Program-made: the position numbers and the translations under genes | Shown: one piece after another, positions 25,879 through 34,545 of the stretch | Layout: each line of letters opens with the position of its first letter | Position numbering within the stretch: position 1 is the stretch's first letter | Notes under the pieces: generated by a model | What the model saw: the letters and a program-made list of their open reading frames with translations, nothing else | Database searches by the model: none | Told to the model about the DNA's origin: nothing | From: FEN-1297 sp046706945 | GTDB taxonomy: Bacteria > Bacteroidota > Ignavibacteria > Ignavibacteriales > Ignavibacteriaceae | Assembly (NCBI GenBank): GCA_046706945.1 | Contig: JBJKOY010000596.1 | Span: 1 to 39,759 of the forward strand | Direction of reading: 5' to 3' | Length of the DNA stretch: 39,759 bases

Positions 25879-26577
25879 ATGAACGAGATAAAATTATTTG
25901 TTTATTCAATCCAGCCCGTTATTGTAGAAGGGATCAGATATTTTTTCAAAAGCGAACAGTATATAAATATCTGCGGCATCACCAGCGAGAAGAAATCCAT
26001 TAAAATGTTTTTGCAGAATAAAGTCCCGCATATTTTGCTGATCGACGATACAGGGATGGAGTATATTGAAATTATTAAAATTATCGAAGAGGTTAAAACC
26101 GACATGCGGAATTTCGAGATAATTATTTTTACCATAAACGAGGATACCAAGTATTTGGGAATGCTTTGCAATAAAGGCATCAAAGCATTGGTGAGCAAGA
26201 AGTCATCCAAGGATATTCTTCTTGACGCGGTTAAGCACGTGGAGAACGGACAACTGTATATAGATAATTATTTTTCGTATTTAATGTTGAAAACCAAGAC
26301 CGCCGCGGTTACATACTTCGCCCGGCAGCTTATGAAAATTACAAAGAGGGAAAAAGAAATTTTGGTTATGCTTTCCGAGGGTATGAGAAACAAAGATATG
26401 GCGGAAAAACTGTTTATTAGTCCCCGTACGGTAGAAGTATATAAAATTAATTTATCGCGGAAGCTAAATCTGCAGGGATGTCCGGAATTGCTGAGGTATG
26501 CCGTAGTGAACAGGGAGGAAATACTAAGGACTTTTCTAAGCGACGAATACCTAAGTAATAACCCTGACGCATGTTAA
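25879..26577 (+). CDS. LuxR-type regulator with a degenerate receiver domain
   Basis: The 232-residue protein is preceded by GAGGT 6 bases before the ATG. The N-terminal 125 residues have the receiver fold, including a possible phosphate-site Asp in LLIDDTG and Lys in VSKKSS. The usual acidic pair after the first strand is missing: the segment reads FVYSIQPVIVEG. Phosphorylation-dependent control is therefore doubtful. The C-terminus (about 160-225) is a LuxR/GerE helix-turn-helix (ITKREKEILVMLSEGMRNKDMAEKLFISPRTVEVY). It sits between yifB and a structured leader plus unrecognised gene. It may control that gene, but this is only a position argument. Confidence 0.88.
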   Translation: MNEIKLFVYSIQPVIVEGIRYFFKSEQYINICGITSEKKSIKMFLQNKVPHILLIDDTGMEYIEIIKIIEEVKTDMRNFEIIIFTINEDTKYLGMLCNKGIKALVSKKSSKDILLDAVKHVENGQLYIDNYFSYLMLKTKTAAVTYFARQLMKITKREKEILVMLSEGMRNKDMAEKLFISPRTVEVYKINLSRKLNLQGCPELLRYAVVNREEILRTFLSDEYLSNNPDAC

Positions 26578-26681
26578 GCGGATGCCATTACCGAAAATTC
26601 TTCGATTACCCTGATTGATTTATGCCCGGTTCTTATTTAAGTTCTAATTTATATAACGGCTTTGATCGAACAAAAAAAAAT

Positions 26682-26806
26682 TAACAGCGGCAAACGGAGA
26701 TTTGTATTATCCGTATTAATTATCAGGATAAATTCTCTTTAAAGAGCATTATCCAGGGGAGATGGTAATAATACGGCTCTAATGACAAATCTCCGGCCTG
26801 CTGTTA
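26682..26806 (+). ncRNA. Nested 125-nt stem-loop, candidate structured leader RNA
   Basis: Four nested helices pair perfectly. They are TAACAGC/GCTGTTA (26682-26688/26800-26806), CGGAGATTTGT/ACAAATCTCCG (26695-26705/26785-26795), CCGTATTA/TAATACGG (26711-26718/26769-26776) and GGATAA/TTATCC (26726-26731/26749-26754), with an apical CTC/GAG closing a TTTAAA loop. The element ends 35 bases before the ATG of the gene at 26842, whose AAGGGGGAA ribosome binding site lies between them. A 5' leader regulatory RNA is the simplest reading; a small palindromic mobile element is the alternative. I recognise no known riboswitch consensus. Confidence 0.6.
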
Positions 26807-26841
26807 TAAAGGTTTAAGGATAAATAGGGAAGGGGGAACAT

Positions 26842-27705
26842 ATGATAAATATTCAAAAAGAGTTGAAGTCGCTTAAGCTCAATGTAGAATACAACATTAA
26901 CAAATACTGCAGGAAAGATTTCGATTTGGATTATTGGGATGTCTTTAGGAACGAAAGCTGGCTTTTAACCTTCCCCTTTAATTATATAGGTCGATTCGAA
27001 GCCGATACCGATCTCGTGAGAAAAATTGCTGTTATTAATTGCCTGTATTCCGGCATGTTCCTGAAGGATGATTTACTTTCGGATGATCCGCGTAACGGGA
27101 ACGGCAAGTGCCGGACGGATGTTAGAACCTATTGCTATGTTAAATTACTTAATATCCTTGCTACAAGGCAGTATGTTTACCAGTGCGGCGAAATCATTTT
27201 AAAATATTTGTTCATGTACGAAGAAATTTATTATTCTTCCTTGGTCAAAGAAAAGAATCTTGAAGCACTAAGCGTAAGTGAAGTTTATATCCCCGAGAGT
27301 TTAAATATAATCGGACAAAAATTATTGCCGCTTGCCGCCAGTTTTGCCGGCTACTGTATTTTAAAAGACCGGGAATCTTTAATACCAAAGTGCGAAGAAT
27401 TGATTGTCGATTATCAGATTGCAAAACAATTATTTAAAGATATAAACATGATTAAAGGATTCTCTTACGGCCGGGACAGTTCGCGCCGGATAAATCAAGT
27501 TCCGGGAATAAACAACGTTCGAAACGTACCTGCTGAAGAAATATGCGAGCAGGTTGCGGACAATAATCTTGATTTATTGATGATAAATACCATGAAAAAA
27601 TATTTAAAAAGTGCAATGAAATCGGCGGACGAACTTAATTTTGATTTAATGAAACATGAAATATTAATGATGAAAGAATCAGTAGAAATTTACGAAAAGT
27701 GTTGA
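26842..27705 (+). CDS. Unrecognised helical protein, possible class I isoprenoid-synthase fold
   Basis: The protein has 287 residues, with no signal peptide and no membrane helix. The predicted structure is nearly all helical. I do not recognise a firm family. Two segments suggest very distant similarity to class I isoprenoid synthases: an Asp-rich FLKDDLLSDDPRNG near residue 80, comparable to the DDxxD metal site, and YQIAKQLFKDINMIKG near residue 195, where these enzymes carry their second Asp motif. The second site lacks the normal DDxxD, so catalysis is uncertain. The gene stands behind a strong AAGGGGGAA ribosome binding site and a long structured leader, and downstream of a LuxR-type regulator. 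Treat the fold as a hypothesis. Confidence 0.55.
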   Translation: MINIQKELKSLKLNVEYNINKYCRKDFDLDYWDVFRNESWLLTFPFNYIGRFEADTDLVRKIAVINCLYSGMFLKDDLLSDDPRNGNGKCRTDVRTYCYVKLLNILATRQYVYQCGEIILKYLFMYEEIYYSSLVKEKNLEALSVSEVYIPESLNIIGQKLLPLAASFAGYCILKDRESLIPKCEELIVDYQIAKQLFKDINMIKGFSYGRDSSRRINQVPGINNVRNVPAEEICEQVADNNLDLLMINTMKKYLKSAMKSADELNFDLMKHEILMMKESVEIYEKC

Positions 27706-27891
27706 ACATACAATAAAATGATATTTATAATTAACGGAAATCACCCGGTATATCCTGCCTGACGACATTACATTCGGAAAAATATTGAACGCAAAAAATT
27801 ATTCCCCAAAATTTATTTACTATTAATAAAAAAATATTCTAACTTTAACTGCGGCAAATAATGAATGATTGTTAGACAGGGAATATATACC

Positions 27892-27961
27892 TCCCGGTTG
27901 GTCGGGAAAAACAAATAGCCGTGCTTGCCGGTGTCAAAATAGATTCGTTGAAAGAACGAAT
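27892..27961 (+). promoter_or_regulatory. Two leader hairpins before the VOC-fold gene
   Basis: TCCCG/CGGGA (27892-27896/27903-27907) and ATTCGTT/AACGAAT (27943-27949/27955-27961) are perfect stems. The second ends 3 bases before the GGGAG ribosome binding site of the gene at 27980, close enough to affect initiation. No known riboswitch class fits. Confidence 0.35.
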
Positions 27962-27979
27962 AAAGGGAGATTCCGAAAA

Positions 27980-28393
27980 ATGAATAATAAGACTGGAAAA
28001 CAGAATTCAGTAAAAAGAGAAGATCACGAACAGCCCCCTGCGGTTACCCGGGACGGTATGCGCTATCATCATACCGGTATCCCAACACGCGAGGTGAAAC
28101 CGCATGAAAAATATCTGAAAGAATATAAAATGTACGTTTCCGGTTTCGATACCAGCGAATACGGCGTCGAATGGATGCGCTTTGAGGAAGGATCGCCCAT
28201 TTCCGAAATTATAAAGAAAGTTCCCCATGTGGCTTTTGAAGTGGACGATCTCGATTCCGCAGTTAAAGGTAAAAAATTAATCGGCGGAATAAGCTCGCCG
28301 TCCAAAGGCGTGAGGACCGCGATGATAATTGAGAACGAGGCGCCGGTTGAGTTTATCGAATTCGATAGTAATATTTTTAAAAAAGGGAAATAA
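27980..28393 (+). CDS. VOC (glyoxalase/bleomycin-resistance fold) family protein
   Basis: I start at the ATG 27980, 10 bases after GGGAG; a longer frame from TTG 27869 adds only low-homology sequence. The 137-residue product carries one VOC module pair: MRYHHTGIPT (first metal-ligand His region), VPHVAFEVDDLDSAVKG, and APVEFIEFD (likely Glu ligand). VOC proteins use a divalent metal in isomerase, dioxygenase or lyase reactions or bind drugs; the substrate cannot be told. The first 30 residues are polar and probably flexible. One base separates it from the next gene, so the two are co-transcribed. Confidence 0.75.
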   Translation: MNNKTGKQNSVKREDHEQPPAVTRDGMRYHHTGIPTREVKPHEKYLKEYKMYVSGFDTSEYGVEWMRFEEGSPISEIIKKVPHVAFEVDDLDSAVKGKKLIGGISSPSKGVRTAMIIENEAPVEFIEFDSNIFKKGK

Positions 28394-28394
28394 T

Positions 28395-28709
28395 ATGGAA
28401 ATTAAATTGGAACCGCTCGAAAAAAAATACCTTGAAGAATTCGTTCAATCCTCGAACAGACCTATTATTCCGTTAAAATATTCTTTCTTATTAAGTGCTG
28501 TAATTTCGCTGGCGGGATTGATCTTATTCGTCTCGGCGGTTGTAATCACTCTGAATAATCTTGCGGACAGAACGGCGTACTGGGTATTATTACCCGGCAT
28601 GACGGGCGGTATAGCAGCTATTGTTTCGGGCATTTTTTTATCCGGGTTTTTGAGAAAATACAAGAAAACCGAAAGGGTAGTTAAAATTATAAAAAAATTA
28701 CTGGTCTAA
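28395..28709 (+). CDS. Small two-helix membrane protein
   Basis: The ATG at 28395, just after GGGAA, gives 104 residues; a longer in-frame extension would overlap the VOC gene. A polar N-terminus (MEIKLEPLEKKYLEEF) precedes two membrane helices (about 30-52 and 62-86), and the tail is strongly basic (RKYKKTERVVKIIKK). The family is not recognised. It directly follows the VOC gene and is probably translated from the same message. Confidence 0.65.
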   Translation: MEIKLEPLEKKYLEEFVQSSNRPIIPLKYSFLLSAVISLAGLILFVSAVVITLNNLADRTAYWVLLPGMTGGIAAIVSGIFLSGFLRKYKKTERVVKIIKKLLV

Positions 28710-28786
28710 CTTAGCAACGTCAAATTAGTCGATTCTGTCCTTACGGTTTTTGTACAAGGTTTGCACTTTATATAAAAGGGGGCGGA

Positions 28787-29767
28787 ATGAAAACAATAAT
28801 TTTATTCTTTGTATTTTATTTATGCCTTTTGATCTCATGCGATTCGTCCACCGGTCCTTCAGGAAATAATGCATGGATCCTTCAGAGGGATAAACAGGAC
28901 AGCATAACTTACTATTCGATATTCTTTTCCGACCGCAATAACGGCTGGATCTGCGGATCCGGAGGGACAATTAAGAATAGCACCGACGGAGGAAAGACCT
29001 GGCTGCCGCAGCAGAGCGGCGTTACCGCAAATCTTTGGGACATCAGCTTTATAAACAGCCTCAGCGGCTGGATCTGCGGGGAGGATAACACGATATTGAA
29101 AACCTCCGACGGCGGAAGAACATGGAGCGATATTTCCCCTTCATCCGAAGAAAACCGGATTTTCGTATCGATTAAATTTACCGACGGCAATAACGGGTGG
29201 ATAAGCTCAAATTCAGGAAGTATTTTAAGAACAACGGACGGGGGAGTTTCATGGAGCGTAAAAAAAAGCGGTCTTATCGGCGCTTCGTATTTATCCGTGC
29301 TTGACGCTGAAACGGTTTATGCGCTTAGCGGGAAATTTTATAAAACAATAAGCGGCGGCGGACAATGGGATTCCGCCGAAGTACATTTTCCCGAAGGGAA
29401 TTTCCCGGCAGGAATATTTTTCCATGATAATAATAACGGCTGGATTTCAATCGTAAATTTAATTTCAAGTTCCGTGATAAACGATGTCCCTGTGTTTTTT
29501 ACAAACGACGGCGGGAAAACTTGGACAGCTTCGGAGATGATCAAAGACGGCGGTTTAAGGTGCATTTATTTCATAAATAAAAATTTAGGATGGACAGCCG
29601 GTCTGCAAAATATATATAGGACAACGGACGGAGGAAGACACTGGAAGGCGGAATTTTCACCTTCCGGCGGATTTTTATTCGCCAAGGACATTTGTTTTGT
29701 GGACGAAAACTGCGGATGGATATTAAACTGGGACGGAGCCGTTTATAAATATACCGATCGGGATTAA
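28787..29767 (+). CDS. Ycf48-like beta-propeller lipoprotein
   Basis: The 326-residue protein has a lipoprotein signal peptide with lipobox LISC (Cys18), so the mature protein is anchored in a membrane from the periplasmic or surface side. About seven repeats follow the pattern GWICG-GTI-STDGGKTW: for example NSTDGGKTW, KTSDGGRTW, RTTDGGVSW, FTNDGGKTW and RTTDGGRHW. This is the Ycf48/Hcf136-type or BNR-like seven-bladed propeller. In phototrophs Ycf48 assists photosystem II assembly; in non-phototrophs such proteins are of unknown role, and no photosynthesis gene is near. A GGGGGCGG ribosome binding site precedes the start. Confidence 0.85.
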   Translation: MKTIILFFVFYLCLLISCDSSTGPSGNNAWILQRDKQDSITYYSIFFSDRNNGWICGSGGTIKNSTDGGKTWLPQQSGVTANLWDISFINSLSGWICGEDNTILKTSDGGRTWSDISPSSEENRIFVSIKFTDGNNGWISSNSGSILRTTDGGVSWSVKKSGLIGASYLSVLDAETVYALSGKFYKTISGGGQWDSAEVHFPEGNFPAGIFFHDNNNGWISIVNLISSSVINDVPVFFTNDGGKTWTASEMIKDGGLRCIYFINKNLGWTAGLQNIYRTTDGGRHWKAEFSPSGGFLFAKDICFVDENCGWILNWDGAVYKYTDRD

Positions 29768-29807
29768 TTTAGTCCGGGTAAAACCGCAGGCGGCTTATAA
29801 CAAAAGC

Positions 29808-29877
29808 GGCTGTCCAAAAGTAATTATTTTCTCAAACCGGTTATAATCAGCTTTTTAGACAGCCCATTAATTTTTTA
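29808..29877. terminator. Bidirectional terminator or small palindromic element
   Basis: GGCTGTC (29808-29814) pairs with GACAGCC (29858-29864), with further A/T pairing inside (CAAAAG with CTTTTT), and ATTAATTTTTT follows. It lies between the converging lipoprotein and Yip1-family genes, as a shared terminator would. GGCTGTC-type ends also occur in insertion-sequence remnants. Confidence 0.55.
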
Positions 29878-29935
29878 CGTTTAACGCTTTAAAAATTAAG
29901 ATCTTCTATATTGCTTTTATGAACATGATAAAGAA

Positions 29936-30529
29936 TTATCCCATGGATCTTAATCCCAAAAGACTTATTCCGAAAATAGATATGAATATAGCCGTAAGTA
30001 TTGCCGCGATTATAAGATAAATTATAATTAAAACGACGATTGAAACTATAAGATATGTTACCGACTTGTCCTGAGGAGTCTTCATCATATGCGGCAGTCC
30101 GAGATACATGAGGTAAATGCCGTACAAACCGAATAATCCCCCTATCCAGCCTATTGCCGGAATAATATTAAGTATGCCGCCTACCCAGGCCGGGGTATAT
30201 GAATACGCAACAAGCTGAATTGCCCGGCCCATATTTTTCTCGGAAGAGAAGCTTCCTGCCAGGGCATTTATGACAATCGCGGTCAAATAGACGACTATGA
30301 ACGCGGAAACAAACTGAACCAGTCCCATTGCTATTCCCCAGGAGAAAGATCTAATCATCCCGGTACCGATAACGCCGCGTCCGATTATTTCGGCTATGGC
30401 CGGCAGCAGAGCCATTGGAAGAACATAACCGATCATTACCTGCGAGGTATTCGGCTCTTCGGCGGAAATAGCCGGCCATTCGGTTTTGGGCGAAACAATA
30501 ATGTTTTTTGCGCGGTCTACTAGATTCAT
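29936..30529 (-). CDS. Yip1-family (DUF1282) membrane protein
   Basis: The 197-residue protein has a conserved N-terminus (MNLVDRAKNIIVSPKTEWPAI) and about five membrane helices, with YIP1-like features YTPAWVGGILNIIPAIGWIGGLFGLYGIYLMYLGLPHMMK. This protein family occurs widely in bacterial membranes without a settled role. GGAAGG lies about 10 bases before the ATG. It is 350 bases downstream of the kinase gene on the same strand, so it is likely expressed separately. Confidence 0.88.
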   Translation of the reverse strand: MNLVDRAKNIIVSPKTEWPAISAEEPNTSQVMIGYVLPMALLPAIAEIIGRGVIGTGMIRSFSWGIAMGLVQFVSAFIVVYLTAIVINALAGSFSSEKNMGRAIQLVAYSYTPAWVGGILNIIPAIGWIGGLFGLYGIYLMYLGLPHMMKTPQDKSVTYLIVSIVVLIIIYLIIAAILTAIFISIFGISLLGLRSMG

Positions 30530-30876
30530 TTTATAATTCCTTCCATATTAATTAATTATGAACGAGAAATTATTTATTAGTGTTTTAATTTTTACTATTC
30601 GCTTCACGGTAAAAATTAATTCAAACTTTATTAAATCTAAGATTGCTGCATTTATTGTCTTATGTTAAAAAACCGAGTTCCCGTTTTGGCTCTACAGCAT
30701 AACAACTTATTATCGCGGATGCGTTCGTCGATAGAAATGTTCATAAACTCCTTCAAACTATGAAATTGGAGTTTCATAATCAAATGAAATTATGTTTGTT
30801 AATAAAAAATTAATTTAGGCTGGGTTTAATGACCGGAGGATGGAATATTTTAAATTTATGCTTTATCAATCTATAA
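30530..30876. other. Intergenic region with competing hairpins
   Basis: This 347-base AT-rich stretch lies after the kinase-TPR gene and before the Yip1-family gene on the minus strand. It holds two mutually exclusive stems: AAACTCC/GGAGTTT (30745-30751/30768-30774) and TATGAAA/TTTCATA (30759-30765/30772-30778). Otherwise I see no gene or repeat. The Yip1 promoter should lie here. Confidence 0.45.
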
Positions 30877-33800
30877 TTAATTCAATAGCTTATGATACGC
30901 GCGGGACTCGTCCTTTTTTCCCCATGTATTGTACAGACTAGCCAGCAGTTGAACCGCTTCCTTTGTATGCATATCGTTGCTTCCGTATCCCCTGAAGTAG
31001 AATCTATATGCGTCCTTCAGCAGCTTCTCGGCTTCCGGATATTCGGTTTGTTTCATTTTAATTTCTCCGAGGAGCAATTTGTATTTCGCCGTAACCATGT
31101 TCGCAGCACCGAATTCCTTTTCCGTCAGTTTTAAATATCTCCCGGCAATTTTATCAGCCGTATTCAATGAATCCGTTTTAACGAGAAGCTTGCAGTAACT
31201 AAGGTAGGTAAGCAGCGATGCAATATTATTTCCTCCCATTAACTGTTTGTGCATGCTTATTGATAGCATGTAAAGCGAATCGGCTTTTTTATAATCTTTT
31301 TGCTCCGAGGCAATTTTCGCAAACCCGTTCAGGCAGGCCGCCATAAAAGGACTTTTATAAACCCCCATTGAAGCGCGGGCGGTTTTTTCGGTTTCCCTAC
31401 AAAGGACGTAAGCCGAGTCTTTATCTTTAAATGCGGATTTTATAAATGCCAGGATCAGGAGGTCGCCTGCATAGGTTAAATTCTGCGTCCCTATCGCATT
31501 CTTTTCGATTTCCATCGAATGCCTGACCTGCTGTTCCGCTAAATTAAAATTGCCCTCCATACAGTTTATGTCGCTTAACTCTTTTAAACAAATTCCGACC
31601 GACTTATGTTCGGGCCCGTTAAGCTTTGCGTGCATCGTCATAGACCTTGTGAAATATATTTTGGCCGAATCGTATTTTTGTTCGTTAAAATAAACCAGAC
31701 CGATGTTATATATTGCGAATGCTACGTCGGGATGCTCCTTCCCGAGGAATTTTTCCCTCATGGCAAGCACTTTCAGATACAGGTCTTTTGCGTAACCGTA
31801 TTTGCCCTGCAGCCTGTATATGCTTGCAAGCCCCTGCATGCTGTATGCAACGTCAGGATGCTCGGGGCCGTGCAGTTTGATGTCCATATCGAGAGACGTC
31901 CTGAACATTTTTTCGGCTCTTTTGTAATCGCCTTTATCGCGTAGCAGCTCGGCATAATTATAAGTGGTGGTCGATAGTTCGGGGTGTGGTTTGCTCCCGT
32001 AAATTTTTTTCTGTTCGGAAAGAGTCATGTTAAAAAGGCTGTCCGCCTTCTCATATTTTCCTTCCTCGTGATAATCAAGGGCTAAGTCGTTCATCATAGT
32101 GTACCGCAGTTCGTTATTATCCGGGAACCCGGATCTTAACGATGCAATAATATTTATATAGAGAGAATCGGCCTTATCGTAGTTGCCTGAAAGGTAATAA
32201 TACCATGCAAGATCCGAGAGGCAGTTCATATAATCAATGTTGTTTTTTTGAGAAAGAGAGGAATAAATCGACATCGATTTTTTAAGCAGCGGCTCCGCGG
32301 GTTTGAATTCTCCTTTAAATAAATGTATTTCACCCAGGTCTTTCAGGCTTTCGGCAAGATCTGCATTAATTTTGTTGTCTTTTTCATTTATCCGCAGAGC
32401 TTCATTAAATAATTTTTCGGCTTTTTCGTATAATCCGAGGTTTATATAAACTTCTCCTATAAGGTTAAGCATGGTTTCTTTTACGTCGGGCTGATCCGAA
32501 AGATCGTTGTTGATCTTCTGCGCTCCTTTATCCAGCAGTTCCCTCGCGGTTATTGTTTCTCCCCGCGCCTGGTACGGATCGGATACCTTAAATATGTTCT
32601 TAAGAAAACCTGCTACCTGCTGGGCTTTCTGTGCTTCCAAACGGGCTTTATCTCTTTCCCTTTTTAGCTGAATCGTATAATAAGTAGTAATTACGGTTAC
32701 TGCCGTGAATATAATGAACGAACTAATTACGGCGATTTTGTGCCGTTTAATAAATTTTCCTGCCCGGTAAGCGGGTGTGCTTTGTCTGGCCGATACCGGC
32801 ATGCCTTTCAGAAAATTTTCTATATCCTGCTGGAACTGTTCCGCCGAAGCGTATCTTCTCCCGGGTTCTTTTCTTAATGCCGTTAAACATATATTGTCAA
32901 TATCCCCGGACAAGATTTTCTTTAGTTTATCGGGCTGAACATTCCCGATATTATCTTTACCCTCCGTCTGCGGAATGGAGTTTTTCTTTTTAGTCGAAAT
33001 TAAACTGCTTGGTTTTGAAGGTTCGGTTAAGCAAATGATTTTTTCGAGTTCGACCGGTGACCGGCTATTTAATTTGAAGGCTTTTTCACCCGTTAAAAGA
33101 AGGTACAGAACCAAACCCAGGGAATAAATATCGGTTGAAGTAGTAACGTGCTCGCCTTTGACCTGTTCAGGCGAAGCGTATTCGGGCGTCATTACGTTGA
33201 ATTTCGTACCCGGATAGGCAGTCTGCTGCAGCGGGTCGTTTTCCGTAAATACCTTAGCGATTCCGAAATCCAGTAATTTAACGATACCGTCTTTTGTGAT
33301 CATAATATTACTAGGCTTAAGATCCCTGTGAATTACAAGGTTTTGATGTGCGTATTGAACAGCCGCACAGACTTTCGAAAAAAGTTTCAGTCTTTCATTG
33401 ATCGAAAGTCCGTTCCCGTTGCAGTATTCGTCTATAGGCTTTCCCTCGACATATTCCATTGTAAAGTACGGAAGATTTTCCTCCGTTAGTCCGCCGTCTA
33501 AAAGTCTTGCAATATTCGGATGCTGAAGGCTTGCGAGAATCTGCCTTTCGATACCGAATCTTTTTATGATTTCGGCTGAATTCATGCCCGGCTTAATGAT
33601 TTTCAAGGCAACTTTCTGATTAAACTGGCCGTCCGCTCTTTCCGCTAAAAACACAGCGCCCATACCGCCTTCGGCAATTTGTTTTATTATTCGGTATTTG
33701 CCAATGATTTTTCCCTCGTAATTTTTATGCAGCAGCAGATTTATCGAATCGGCGGCCTTGCTTTTCAATAACCGGGGCACATTGGAATCTGCTTCGATCA

Positions 33801-33933
33801 GTGTAATTATCTCTTCGATCATTTCTTGATCGTTATCGCAGGCGGATTTGAGAAACTCCGTCCTTTCGGGCTCATCTAGCTTTAAGGCCTCTTCGAAAAT
33901 TATACCGATTTTCTGCCAGCGATCCGGATTCAT
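30877..33933 (-). CDS. Ser/Thr protein kinase with membrane anchor and C-terminal TPR repeats
   Basis: The ATG at 33933 (MNPDRWQKIG), 8 bases after AGGA and overlapping the sigma factor stop by 4 bases (ATGA), is the best start; this gives 1018 residues. The kinase domain (about 75-370) has the Gly loop IAEGGMGAVF, ALKIIKPG, catalytic loop VIHRDLKPSN and LLDFGIAK. A single membrane helix follows near 395-420, then about 560 residues of tetratricopeptide repeats of the kinesin-light-chain kind, for example PDVAYSMQGLASIYRLQGKY. The kinase part is cytoplasmic and the repeats are predicted on the outer side. The combination with an ECF sigma factor is a known signalling layout in several phyla. 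Confidence 0.95.
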   Translation of the reverse strand: MNPDRWQKIGIIFEEALKLDEPERTEFLKSACDNDQEMIEEIITLIEADSNVPRLLKSKAADSINLLLHKNYEGKIIGKYRIIKQIAEGGMGAVFLAERADGQFNQKVALKIIKPGMNSAEIIKRFGIERQILASLQHPNIARLLDGGLTEENLPYFTMEYVEGKPIDEYCNGNGLSINERLKLFSKVCAAVQYAHQNLVIHRDLKPSNIMITKDGIVKLLDFGIAKVFTENDPLQQTAYPGTKFNVMTPEYASPEQVKGEHVTTSTDIYSLGLVLYLLLTGEKAFKLNSRSPVELEKIICLTEPSKPSSLISTKKKNSIPQTEGKDNIGNVQPDKLKKILSGDIDNICLTALRKEPGRRYASAEQFQQDIENFLKGMPVSARQSTPAYRAGKFIKRHKIAVISSFIIFTAVTVITTYYTIQLKRERDKARLEAQKAQQVAGFLKNIFKVSDPYQARGETITARELLDKGAQKINNDLSDQPDVKETMLNLIGEVYINLGLYEKAEKLFNEALRINEKDNKINADLAESLKDLGEIHLFKGEFKPAEPLLKKSMSIYSSLSQKNNIDYMNCLSDLAWYYYLSGNYDKADSLYINIIASLRSGFPDNNELRYTMMNDLALDYHEEGKYEKADSLFNMTLSEQKKIYGSKPHPELSTTTYNYAELLRDKGDYKRAEKMFRTSLDMDIKLHGPEHPDVAYSMQGLASIYRLQGKYGYAKDLYLKVLAMREKFLGKEHPDVAFAIYNIGLVYFNEQKYDSAKIYFTRSMTMHAKLNGPEHKSVGICLKELSDINCMEGNFNLAEQQVRHSMEIEKNAIGTQNLTYAGDLLILAFIKSAFKDKDSAYVLCRETEKTARASMGVYKSPFMAACLNGFAKIASEQKDYKKADSLYMLSISMHKQLMGGNNIASLLTYLSYCKLLVKTDSLNTADKIAGRYLKLTEKEFGAANMVTAKYKLLLGEIKMKQTEYPEAEKLLKDAYRFYFRGYGSNDMHTKEAVQLLASLYNTWGKKDESRAYHKLLN

Positions 33934-34499
33934 ATCAAATTCCTGTTTAATTCTCTGCTTAGCCATGCTCTTGCCAGACGCCAATCCCTGCGCACCGTAG
34001 GAACGGAAACATTAAGCACTTCGGAAATTTCTTCGTGCGTGAGTCCGACGAAAAACCAGTACTCGATTATCTTGCTCTGCCGTTCGTTAATCTTTTGAAG
34101 TTCTTTAAGAGCTTCGTCCAGTGCGATGAGTTCTTCGGGTTTTGTCTCCCGTTCAATCTGATCGTCCACGAATGTGACCATCACATTTTCTCCGCCTCTT
34201 TTCTGAGCTTTATGCTGGTATGCGTAATTTATCAATATACGCCGCATTGCCTGAGAAGCGATAGCGAAAAAATGCGCGCGGTTCTGCCAGTTTACCCTTG
34301 TCTGATCGACCAGCTTAAAATATGCCTCGTGGACCAGTGCCGTTGCGTTAAGCGTGTGATCTTTTCTTTCCTTTCTCAGGTGCATGTGCGCAACCTGGTG
34401 AAGCTCGTTATAAACAAGCGGCATCAGCGAATCAATTACGGCTCTGTTGCCGCCCGTAAGCTCTTCGAGTAAACGCGTTATATCTTCTTTATTTTCCAA
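33930..34499 (-). CDS. ECF sigma factor (Sig-70_X6/TIGR02999 type)
   Basis: The 189-residue protein starts at TTG 34499; no ATG occurs in frame before residue 26, and no clear ribosome binding site is seen. Region 2 reads PLVYNELHQVAHMHLRKER and NATALVHEAYFKLV, with AMRRILINYAY. Region 4 reads INERQSKIIEYWFFVGLTHEEISEVLNVSVPTVRRDWRLARAWL. This is the ECF subfamily typically encoded beside Ser/Thr kinases rather than classical anti-sigma factors. Its stop overlaps the kinase start, so the two are translated together; the kinase probably controls sigma activity by phosphorylation or binding. Confidence 0.93.
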   Translation of the reverse strand: MENKEDITRLLEELTGGNRAVIDSLMPLVYNELHQVAHMHLRKERKDHTLNATALVHEAYFKLVDQTRVNWQNRAHFFAIASQAMRRILINYAYQHKAQKRGGENVMVTFVDDQIERETKPEELIALDEALKELQKINERQSKIIEYWFFVGLTHEEISEVLNVSVPTVRRDWRLARAWLSRELNRNLI

Positions 34500-34545
34500 A
34501 TATTAAGTCAAATCGGTATTTATTATGAAATCGCAAAACGGAAGG

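Noticed and set aside
27869..27979. Longer N-terminus for the VOC protein from TTG 27869
   Set aside because: The added residues look non-coding, the region forms hairpins, and a good ribosome binding site precedes ATG 27980.
27892..27979. Cobalamin or other known riboswitch
   Set aside because: Short matches (GGGAA, GGTG) do not occur in the order or spacing of any consensus I know.
28787..29767. Evidence for phototrophy from the Ycf48-like protein
   Set aside because: These propellers are common in non-phototrophs, and no pigment or reaction-centre gene is in the window.
29808..29864. Insertion sequence with terminal repeats
   Set aside because: Only 57 bases long and no transposase; placement between converging genes fits a terminator better.
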